Source: Myxococcaceae bacterium (GTDB lineage Bacteria > Myxococcota > Myxococcia > Myxococcales > Myxococcaceae). From it: a stretch of DNA of 64,000 nt. Shown in pieces: positions 19,925-27,900 of this stretch. The first letter of the stretch is position 1. Each line of letters opens with the position of its first letter. The translations under genes were made by a program, and so were the position numbers. The notes beneath the pieces were generated by a model that saw only the letters and a program-made list of their open reading frames with translations, was not told the DNA's origin and did not search any database. The DNA is taken from assembly GCA_016793095.1 (NCBI GenBank), contig JAEUJQ010000036.1:1-64000 (forward strand). The letters are read 5' to 3'.

Positions 19925-20012
19925 GGTGCTTCCTCCTTGTTGCGAAGAAGCTTCGTCCGCGCGAAGACCTGCGCGTCGCACCGGCGTCACATCGTTTCTT
20001 CACGGGATCTTC

Positions 20013-21059
20013 ATGGCCGAGAACGACCTGCAGAAGCGGCTCGAGAAGCTCGGCGAGCAGCTCGTCTCCGACATCGAAGCCTGGGAGAAGCGGACGCGAG
20101 GCGAGCGCGCGAAGGTGCTCGACCACCTGGCGCACACGCTCGAGGGGAAGCTGGGCCAGGCGCTCGGGAAGATCGCCGAGGAGACCGAGAAGCACCGCGA
20201 GCGGGAAGAGCGGCGCGAGCGCAGGCGGGAGGAGCAGCGGAGGCAGCGCGAGGCGAGGCAGCGACCGTCGACCGCCGGTGGGATCGTCTTCCTGCTGGCC
20301 GCCGTGATCTGCGCGGTGATGGGCATCATGAACCCGCAGCTGTGGTGGATGGTGTTCGTCGCGCTGGGCCTCGGCCTCGCGGGAGCGGGACAGCTCGCGG
20401 GGGCCGCGCGACACAAGCGAGAGCTCGGCGCCGCGAAGGCAGAGACGACCGCCGAGGCGCAGACGCTGGCGGCGCCCCGGGCCCATGAGGTGGACGTGCT
20501 CTGCGATCAGCTGCTGACCGATCTCGCGGCGGCGCCCGAGGCGGTGCGCGCGTTCGTGACCGATCCACAGAAGACGGTGAGCAGCATGCGCACCACCCTC
20601 AAGTCCCTCGATCTTCGTCGCCAGCAGCTGCTCACCGAAGACGCGAAGGGGCGACTCGAGGCCGCGACGAAGCAGCGGGCCGAGCTCACCGCCCGCCACG
20701 ACGCCGCCACCGATCCCGAGACGAAGCTGCGCATGGAAGAGGCGCTCCGCTCGATGGCGGCGCAGGAGGACGCGCTGCGCCAGCTGCACGTGATGACCGA
20801 ACGGGTGGACGGCGAGTACACCTCGCTGCTCGTGCACCTGCAGGAGCTGCGCACCCGGGTGTCGGTCGCGAAGTCGAGCAGCAGCTCGGTTCAACTGCAG
20901 GGGCTGCGCAGCAGCGTGCAGCGGCTCAACGACGAGCTCGGCGCGATCTCCGAGGCGATGGACGCGGTGCGGCGCGGCGATGTCACGCCGGTCTCCGAGG
21001 TTGGGAGCGAGCCGGGGCGTGCAGCGGACCGCACGCGCGTGTCCGACGGTGGAGCGTGA
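20013..21059 (+). CDS. coiled-coil protein with two central membrane helices
   Basis: The 348-residue protein has three parts. Residues 1-85 form a very charged helix (Glu/Arg-rich, 'HREREERRERRREEQRRQRE'). Two membrane helices follow at about 90-107 and 110-128. Residues 170-330 form a long predicted coiled coil with a Ser-rich hinge near 290. Both charged ends would lie on the same side of the membrane. I do not recognise a family. ATG 20013 was chosen because the upstream frame overlaps the divergent lipoprotein gene. Its stop overlaps the start of the ATL gene by four bases. Confidence 0.75.
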   Translation: MAENDLQKRLEKLGEQLVSDIEAWEKRTRGERAKVLDHLAHTLEGKLGQALGKIAEETEKHREREERRERRREEQRRQREARQRPSTAGGIVFLLAAVICAVMGIMNPQLWWMVFVALGLGLAGAGQLAGAARHKRELGAAKAETTAEAQTLAAPRAHEVDVLCDQLLTDLAAAPEAVRAFVTDPQKTVSSMRTTLKSLDLRRQQLLTEDAKGRLEAATKQRAELTARHDAATDPETKLRMEEALRSMAAQEDALRQLHVMTERVDGEYTSLLVHLQELRTRVSVAKSSSSSVQLQGLRSSVQRLNDELGAISEAMDAVRRGDVTPVSEVGSEPGRAADRTRVSDGGA

Positions 21060-21355
21060 AGCAGCTCCGCTCGCCCTGGCAGCAGGCGGTCGCGCGCGCG
21101 GTCACGTCCATCCCCAGAGGTCAGACGGCTGGCTACGCGCTCGTCGCGCTCCTGGCGGGGAAGCCGGGGGCGTCGCGAGCGGTCGTGGCGGCGTTGCGCG
21201 AGCTCGAGGGTGTGCCGTGGTGGCGGGTCATCAAGAGCGACGGCCGGGTGGCGGAAGAAATGTTCGCCGAGCAGGCGCCCCGGCTCGTCCGCGAGGGCGT
21301 GGTGCTGACGGGCCACCGGGTGGCCGCGGCGCATCGCTGGTCGCCCGGACGGTGA
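21056..21355 (+). CDS. alkyltransferase-like protein (ATL), cysteine-less MGMT homolog
   Basis: The 99-residue protein is the DNA-binding domain of the MGMT family. The helix-turn-helix 'GQTAGYALVA' and 'ASRAVVAALRE' (Arg41 in the finger position) are present. The active-site 'PCHRV' is 'PWWRV' (54-58), so the acceptor cysteine is a tryptophan. Such ATL proteins bind O6-alkylguanine without repairing it and hand the lesion to nucleotide excision repair. The start is GTG at 21056, overlapping the stop of the coiled-coil gene in a GTGA. It converges with the hydrolase gene. A full Ada protein is encoded at 30886. Confidence 0.88.
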   Translation: MKQLRSPWQQAVARAVTSIPRGQTAGYALVALLAGKPGASRAVVAALRELEGVPWWRVIKSDGRVAEEMFAEQAPRLVREGVVLTGHRVAAAHRWSPGR

Positions 21356-21376
21356 CGACCGTCCCCTCTTCGCTGG

Positions 21377-22246
21377 TCAGCCGACGGCCGCCACCCGAGC
21401 CGGCAACCGGCGGTCGAGCAGGAACCCCGACGCCGTGCGCCACAACGAGTCCTGGAACGTCGAGCGGAAGAAGCCGAAGTGCCCCACCGGCGCGCCACCG
21501 AGCTCGTGGGGGGTCACGTGGTGCCGCTCGACAGGCGCGTTCTTGTAGAGCGCGTGCAGCCAGTCCACCGCCTGCGCGGGCGCGTAGTCGTCATCGGCGA
21601 GGCTGATGGCGCGCAGCGGCGCGGTCACCCGCTCGTAGCCTTCCGCGGACACGCCGTGCCCCAGGAAGTAGTTCGGGTGGCGACACCAGCGGGCCCACTC
21701 GAGCGCCACGCCGCCGGGCAGATCTTCACCGAGGCCGAGGGCGCCCGGCACGTAGCCCAGCGCGGCGCCCACCGTGGGGATGAGGCCGTACCAGATGGCC
21801 GCTTTGTGCGCCGCCGAGAGTCCGCGCCAGTGGCCCCAATAGCCGCTCTGCGAGGCGACCGTCACTGCGCGTTCGATCGCCGCGCTGCTCGGCGCGAGGC
21901 CCAGCAGCTGGCCGCCCACCGAGTGCCCGACGACGTGCAGCGGTCGAACCCCGCGCTCCGCTTGCGCGAAGCGCAGCACCGCCTCGAGGTCCTTCTCGCC
22001 CCAGTCCCGCAGCGTCGCCTCGAAGCCCCGCAGCCGCGCCGGCCGCGACTCGCCGACGCCGCGGTAGTCGAAGGTGAGCACGGTGAAGCCCTGCAACGAC
22101 AGCCAGGCCGCGAAGCGCGCGTAGTACGCCTGCTTCACGGCGGTGGCGCCAGCGATCACGACATACGGCCCGGCGGACTGATCGCCGAACCGCCGCGCCC
22201 CCAGGGCGTAGCCATCGGTCGCGCTGATTCGGACGGGCGTCGGCAT
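21377..22246 (-). CDS. alpha/beta hydrolase
   Basis: The 289-residue soluble protein has the alpha/beta-hydrolase fold. The nucleophile elbow is 'GHSVGG' (Ser109), with 'LTFDYRGVGES' at 57-67, 'LADDDYAP' as the likely acid region, and a late His in 'VGHFGFF'. It belongs to the serine-aminopeptidase/lysophospholipase-like group; the substrate is unknown. The TetR gene lies directly upstream on the same strand. A perfect palindrome covers the ribosome binding site, so regulation by the TetR protein is likely. Confidence 0.85.
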   Translation of the reverse strand: MPTPVRISATDGYALGARRFGDQSAGPYVVIAGATAVKQAYYARFAAWLSLQGFTVLTFDYRGVGESRPARLRGFEATLRDWGEKDLEAVLRFAQAERGVRPLHVVGHSVGGQLLGLAPSSAAIERAVTVASQSGYWGHWRGLSAAHKAAIWYGLIPTVGAALGYVPGALGLGEDLPGGVALEWARWCRHPNYFLGHGVSAEGYERVTAPLRAISLADDDYAPAQAVDWLHALYKNAPVERHHVTPHELGGAPVGHFGFFRSTFQDSLWRTASGFLLDRRLPARVAAVG

Positions 22247-22250
22247 GCAA

Positions 22251-22267
22251 TGTCTCCACTGGAGACA
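22251..22267. promoter_or_regulatory. palindrome over the hydrolase ribosome binding site
   Basis: TGTCTCCACTGGAGACA is a perfect 17-base palindrome ending five bases before the hydrolase ATG (minus strand). It contains the GGAGA that should serve as ribosome binding site. It fits a TetR operator. In RNA it could also form a seven-base-pair hairpin with an AGU loop that hides the ribosome binding site. No second copy is seen upstream of the TetR gene. Confidence 0.6.
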
Positions 22268-22305
22268 CTAACGGGGTCGCCTGCCGCGCGCAACCCGGCG
22301 GCGGT

Positions 22306-22926
22306 TCAGCGGGCGAGGCCGTGGACGAAGGGAGCGAAGACGGTGCGCGTCCACGCGTCGAGCAGCGAGCGCTTCACCTTGAGGCGACGGACGATGGCGA
22401 GGCTGGCGAAGCCGTGCGTGAGGGACCAGAAGCCGAAGACGAGCTCGCGCACCGGGGTCAGATGGAACTGCCTGCTCACCTGCCCGGCGCGAAGCTCGCC
22501 GGCGAGCACGGCGTAGGCGCGGCCGACGAGCTCTTCGAGCGTGGGGAACCGGCCGTCTTCGTTGAGGCGCCGGCCGAACATGATGCGGTAGCGCGCCGGC
22601 TGATCGATGGCGAACGAGACGTAGGCGACGGCGAGGGCCATCAGGCGCTCCTCCGCGTTGGTGCGTGGGGCCTTCGCCAGCGCCTGGTCCATCGCGTCGA
22701 GCAGGGCGCGGTAACCGTCTTCGGCGACGGCCGCGAGCAGCGCCGTCTTGTCCTTGAAGTGACGGTAGGCGGCGCGGTGGTTCACGCCCACGCGGCGGGA
22801 CACCTCGCGCAGGGTGAGCTCCTCGGGCGACGAGCCCTCGACGAGCTCGACCGCCGCCGTCACCAGCGCGTTGCGCAGATCGCCGTGATGGTACGTCTCG
22901 CGAGCGGGCTTCGACCGGCGTGGCAC
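22306..22926 (-). CDS. TetR-family transcriptional regulator
   Basis: The 206-residue protein has an N-terminal helix-turn-helix (about 15-65, 'LTLREVSRRVGVNHRAAYRH') and an all-helical ligand domain of the WHG-containing TetR type. TetR proteins usually repress neighbours and are released by small ligands. The hydrolase gene follows 59 bases downstream in the same direction, with a palindromic site in the gap. It is divergent from the tRNA. Confidence 0.9.
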   Translation of the reverse strand: MPRRSKPARETYHHGDLRNALVTAAVELVEGSSPEELTLREVSRRVGVNHRAAYRHFKDKTALLAAVAEDGYRALLDAMDQALAKAPRTNAEERLMALAVAYVSFAIDQPARYRIMFGRRLNEDGRFPTLEELVGRAYAVLAGELRAGQVSRQFHLTPVRELVFGFWSLTHGFASLAIVRRLKVKRSLLDAWTRTVFAPFVHGLAR

Positions 22927-23024
22927 GTGCCGGTTGTACCCTGTCGGGAAGCACGCGCACGCGTCGTCGGTGAGGCGGCGCTTTCTTTTTGCCGCCCGTC
23001 GTGGGTAACCATGGCGCGTCTACC

Positions 23025-23096
23025 GGGCCCATAGCTCAACGGTAGAGCTGGCGGCTCATAACCGCTTGGTTGCAGGTTCGAATCCTGCTGGGCCCA
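23025..23096 (+). tRNA. tRNA with CAT anticodon (tRNA-Met, or tRNA-Ile2)
   Basis: A full cloverleaf can be drawn. The acceptor is GGGCCCA with TGGGCCC; the D-arm is GCTC/GAGC. The anticodon stem is GGCGG with CCGCT around loop CTCATAA (anticodon 23057-23059). The T-arm is GCAGG/CCTGC with loop TTCGAAT, and the discriminator is A (23096). CCA is not encoded. The acceptor starts with a paired G, so it is not an initiator tRNA. CAT could also be the lysidine-modified isoleucine tRNA. Confidence 0.92.
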
Positions 23097-23304
23097 TGCT
23101 CGCGCCGGCGATCGGGCTCCAGGTGAGCGCCCGCCTTCGCCTGAACGCGACTGCCCACGACGGTGCACAACCGGGTGCGCCGCTGCGGCGTCCATCGCCC
23201 TGTAAACCCGCCACACACGCGGCCCGCGCACGCTCGCACACCCGCTGAAACACACCGTGCGTCGGCGACCGGGCGCTGGCACTGCCGATGCTCAGCACCG
23301 ACGC

Positions 23305-24831
23305 ATGACTGCACGAACGCTCCCCTTCGCCCTCGCGGCGCTCTGGCTGGGCTGCGGGCCCGAGGTGGTGGTGACCGACGACGAGGCGGCGACCGTCTCG
23401 TCCGAGCTGGGCGTCAGCTACGACGCGAAGCCCTACGGCATCGAGCGCCTGCGCGATCAGGCCGGCCGCGAGCTGCTGGTGCCGACGGGCATGTACCTCA
23501 TCGGCTCGCGGTCGGGCGCCGACAACCCCGACACGAACTACTGGACGAAGGGCGGCTCGAGCACGCACCTCAAGAACTCCCATGGCGACGTGGGCCCCGC
23601 GTACACGATGCGCACGCGACAGGTGAACGGCTCCACCATCGAGTTCCAGGTCTCGGTCGGCCCGCTGCCGTTCCCGATGAACGCGCTCAGCCTCTCCTTC
23701 GACTGGGACCAGGCGCGCATTCTCCGCTTCAAGTACCAGGGCTCGGGCTTCCGCGACGACTGCCGCCCCGGCACCTTCCGCCAGACCGATGTCGGCTACG
23801 ACGAGCTGCCCCAGTGCCACCTCATCAGGGACGATCGCAACGTCGTCGTCGCGCGCGCCGGCGCCGGGAAGGTCTACCCGGCCTCGCCGTGGGTCGAGTT
23901 CACCGGCGACTTCGAGGGGCGCCTGCGCCTCACCTTCACGTCGCTCAATGGCGCCGTCTCGAGCCAGTTCTTCAACCACTCCGGGAGCCACGCCTTCGGG
24001 CTCGAGTTCGCCGAGGGCCGCAGCTCGACGCAGGGCGCGACGTACTCCGCGTCCGGGCTCATCGAGCTGCTGCCGGCTTCGGCACCGACTCCGACGCCGA
24101 CGCCGACTCCATCGCCCGCGCCCGGGGCAGGCAACACGCTCGCCACCGGCGCGACCCTCTCGGCCGGCCAGGCGCTCGCCTCGACGAACGGCCGCTTCCG
24201 CGCGGTGATGCAGAGCGACGGGAACTTCGTCGTCTACGAGGGCTCGCGCGCGACCTGGTCGACGCAGACCGCCGGCCGTACCGGCGCCCGCGCGGCCATG
24301 CAGGGCGACGGCAACTTCGTGCTCTCGGTCGGCGCCACGCCCATCTGGAGCACCCGGACGAACGGCCGCTCCGGCGCCGTGCTGACGCTGAAGGACGACG
24401 GCGCCCTCGTCGTGCTGCAGGGCGGCGCCGCCGTCTGGTCGTCGCAGAGCGGCTCGGCTCCCACTCCCTCTCCCACTCCCTCGCCCACGCCGGCGCCCAC
24501 GCCCTCGACCGACGTCACGCAGGTGAAAGGCGGCACGACGCTCGCGGCCAACACCACCGTGTCCTCGAAGAACGGCCGGCACCGCCTCGTGATGCAGGGC
24601 GACGGCAACCTCGTGCTCTACCGCGACGGCGCCGCCGCCTGGGCGACGGGCACCAACGGGCGCGCGGGCGTGAAGGCGGTGATGCAGACCGACGGCAACT
24701 TCGTCGCGTACCAGGGCACGACGCCGCTCTTTGCCACCGGCACGAACGGCCGGCCCGGCGCAGTGCTCGAGCTGCGCGACGACGGCAGCCTCGCGGTGGT
24801 GCTGAACGGCTCGGAGCTCTGGCGGAAGTAG
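23305..24831 (+). CDS. lipoprotein with bulb-type lectin domains
   Basis: The 508-residue product has a lipoprotein signal (Cys17, 'AALWLGCGPE'). An unknown beta-rich domain (about 40-255) is followed by a TP-repeat linker. Then come two bulb-type (mannose-binding) lectin domains (about 275-385 and 410-508), separated by a second TPSPTP linker. Each lectin has three blade repeats near the motif QxDxNxVxY: 'MQSDGNFVVY' and 'MQGDGNFVLS' in the first, 'MQGDGNLVLY' and 'MQTDGNFVAY' in the second. The third site in each domain is altered (LKDDGALVVL, LRDDGSLAVV). The alpha-2-macroglobulin gene follows 101 bases downstream on the same strand. Confidence 0.82.
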   Translation: MTARTLPFALAALWLGCGPEVVVTDDEAATVSSELGVSYDAKPYGIERLRDQAGRELLVPTGMYLIGSRSGADNPDTNYWTKGGSSTHLKNSHGDVGPAYTMRTRQVNGSTIEFQVSVGPLPFPMNALSLSFDWDQARILRFKYQGSGFRDDCRPGTFRQTDVGYDELPQCHLIRDDRNVVVARAGAGKVYPASPWVEFTGDFEGRLRLTFTSLNGAVSSQFFNHSGSHAFGLEFAEGRSSTQGATYSASGLIELLPASAPTPTPTPTPSPAPGAGNTLATGATLSAGQALASTNGRFRAVMQSDGNFVVYEGSRATWSTQTAGRTGARAAMQGDGNFVLSVGATPIWSTRTNGRSGAVLTLKDDGALVVLQGGAAVWSSQSGSAPTPSPTPSPTPAPTPSTDVTQVKGGTTLAANTTVSSKNGRHRLVMQGDGNLVLYRDGAAAWATGTNGRAGVKAVMQTDGNFVAYQGTTPLFATGTNGRPGAVLELRDDGSLAVVLNGSELWRK

Positions 24832-24932
24832 CCGCGTCCGGCGCCCGGTTGAATGTGGTGGCGACCTCCACGGGCCGTGGAACAGTGCGCCCGCTGGCCG
24901 TGTCGGACCGTCACCGCAGCCCCGGGGAGCCC

Positions 24933-27900
24933 ATGCGCCTTGTCCCACTCGTCGTGTGCCTCACTGCCTCGCTCGCGCTCGCGCAGAACGCGCCGTTCGA
25001 CGCCGGCAACAAGTACCTCTCGGAGCAGTCCTTCTCGAAGGCCTGTGAGTCGTTCGAGGCCTTCCTCAAGGCGAACGCGGGCTCGCCGCTGAGCCGCGAG
25101 GCCACCGCGAAGCGGGCCTTCGCCTGCTGGAGAGCCGGCCGCACGAACGGCTCCACCGAGCTGACGAAGCTGGCCGACACCGGCGAGCAGGACTTCGCGC
25201 GCGCGTACGCGCAGTGGGCCCTCGCGTCGCAGGGCTACCGCACGTTCCAGCAGGCCCTTCCCCTGCTCAAGACGGCGACGAAGGCTGAGGGGCGCGTGGG
25301 CGAGGAGGCCCGTCAGCTGCTCGTCGCCGGCTGCCTCACGCAACTCGAGAACCAGTACTACGACGTGAAGCTCGCCGAGACCCTCACCTCCGCGGTGCTC
25401 GAGTACGCCTCGAACGAAGGCGACAAGGCGCGCGCGCGCTTCTCCCGCGCCCGGGCCTGGCTGCAGAGCGAGGGCACCCGCAGCAAGGCCGATCAGGAGC
25501 TCACCGACGTCGGCGCTGGCAACACCGCGTGGGCCGACGACGCGCTCTACCTGCTCGGCCAGCAGCGCGAGAGCCGCGAGAAGTACAGCGACGCGCTCTC
25601 CATCTACGACGGCATCGTGAAGCGCTTCTCGCCGACGACGTCGAACCGCCACGCCGACGCCCGCAGCGCGGCCGAGAACATCCGCCGGCCGACGCTCTCG
25701 GTGAGCGCCTACCAGGTGACGCTGCCAGGGCTGAAGCTGCCGGTCTCGCTGTCCTGGCGGAACGTGAAGCGCATCACCTGGACGCTCCGGCGGGTCGATC
25801 CGTTCGCCGGCAACTCGAGCTATTACCCCGACTCCGTCGAGGCCTATCGCGGCGGCGCCGTCGAGAAGACGTGGAGCGAGTCGCTCGAGGTGAAGACGGC
25901 CTGGGCGCCCGGGAGCCGCAACTTCGAGCTCGAGCTGCCCTCGCCCGGCCTCTTCGTACTCGAGGCGACGGGAGACGGCCTGACGGCGCGTGACTTCGCG
26001 ATGCAGAGCCAGCTCGGCGTCGTCACCAAGAGCGATCGCAAGCAGGTGCAGGTCTTCGTCGCCGACGTCGAGACCGGCAAGGCGCAGCCCGACGCCGAGG
26101 TCCTGCTGATCCGCAGCCGCTTCGACGCCCAGCAGCGGGCCCGCACCAACGCGCAGGGCCTGGCGACGTTCCCGCTCGAGCAGGAGCACACCAACGCCTC
26201 GCACTACGTCTGGGTGAAGAGCGGCCAGCAGGTGGCCCACGGCCGCGCCGGCGACTCGTACTGGTCGAGCTGGTCCCGCCAGGAGCTCGCCTACGTGCTG
26301 ATCGATCGGCCCCTCTTCAAGCCCGGCGAGACGGTGGGCCTCAAGCTGTTCCTCCGCTCGCGCGAGGGCGGCCCCTCCGAGCCCATCGCGAACCGCACCG
26401 TCACCGTCGTCGTGCGGGATCCCAACGGGAAGGACGTCGCGAAGCCCTCGCTCACCACCAACGCGTTCGGCACGGCGAGCACCACGGTGGCGCTCCCGAA
26501 GAACGCGACGCTGGGCGCCTGGTACGTGCAGGTGTCCGACAACCAGCACTCGTACACCCAGCCGAACCTCACCTTCCGCGTCGAGGAGTACAAGCCGCCC
26601 GAGGCGACGGTCTCGGTGAGCCCCGTCGGCAGCCCGAAGCCGGGTGACCCCGTGAAGCTCAAGGTGACCGCGAAGTACTACTCCGGAGGCCCGCTCACTG
26701 GCGCGCAGGGTCGCGCGGTCGTCACCGTCAGCCGATGGCAGCACCAGTTCGGCAAGTGGCCGGACGAAGCCCAGGACGGCGAGCCGGAGTACTCTGGCGG
26801 CTCCGACGACTACGACGACGAGCGCCCTTACCGCCGCGGCCACCACCGCTCCAGCTACGGGTACTACGGCCCCGTCGCGACCCACACGCTCGTGTTCAAG
26901 ACGGGCGCCGACGGCACCGCCGAGCTCGAGGTCCCCGCGACCCCGGATCAAGGCACGGACCTGCAGGTGAGCGCGCAGGTCTTCGTCACCGACGCCTCTC
27001 GACGGGAGATCCAGGGGAGCGGCAGCGCGAAGCTGTCGCGGTCGCCCTACTTCGTCGACGTGCGCAGCGATCACTTCCTCTACCGACCCGGAGAGCGCGT
27101 CACGTTGCGGCTCCGCTCCGAAGACGCCAACGGCCGGCCCATGTCGCCGGACGTGGTGGTGCGGCTCTCGCGCATCTCGGATCCCAACACCGGGGCGCTC
27201 TCGAAGATCGCCGAGGCGCGCACGAAGATCGTCAACGGTCGTGGCGTCACCCAGCTCGACGCCGACGCCCTGGGCCCGGTGCGGGTCGAGGTGGTGGACG
27301 TGGACGCGAAGCCCGAGCAGCCGCCGCTCGCGACGACCGAGCTCTGGCTCACCTCCGACACCAGGCCGATCCCCCCGCCGGGCCCCGGCTTCCAGCTGCT
27401 CACCGATCGGGCGCCGCTCGCGGCTGGCCAGGCGATGCGCGCGCTGGTCGTCACCTCCGAGCCGGGCGGCCATGTCTGGCTGACGCTGGAACACGATCTG
27501 ATCGTCTCGAGCCGGGTGATCGAGATGGCCGGCCGCACGAAGTACGTCGAGATCCCCCTGCCCCCCGAGGCCACGCCGAACGCCTGGCTCTTCGCGAGCC
27601 GCTACGAGCGCGGCGACGTGCAGCAACAGCAGCGCGAGCTTCGGGTGAAGGGCTCGGAGGTCGAGCTCGACGTCAAAGTGGCCTTCGATCGCGCGGTGGC
27701 CGAGCCCGGGGCGAGCGTTCCCGTGTCGATCCGCGCGACGAAGGGCGTGCCCGGCCCCATCGAGGCGGCCCTCACGGTGGTGGACGAGGCGCTCTTCGCC
27801 ATCGAGCCGGAGCGCCAGGACTTCCTGTCGTTCTTCGGCCGCCAGCGCCGCAACCACTCGGTGCAGACGCGCCGTTCGACCGACTGGCGCAGCTACCGCG

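Noticed and set aside
24618-27857. Long antisense frame over the alpha-2-macroglobulin gene
   Set aside because: The composition is that of a third-position GC shadow with no domain; the plus-strand gene explains the bases.
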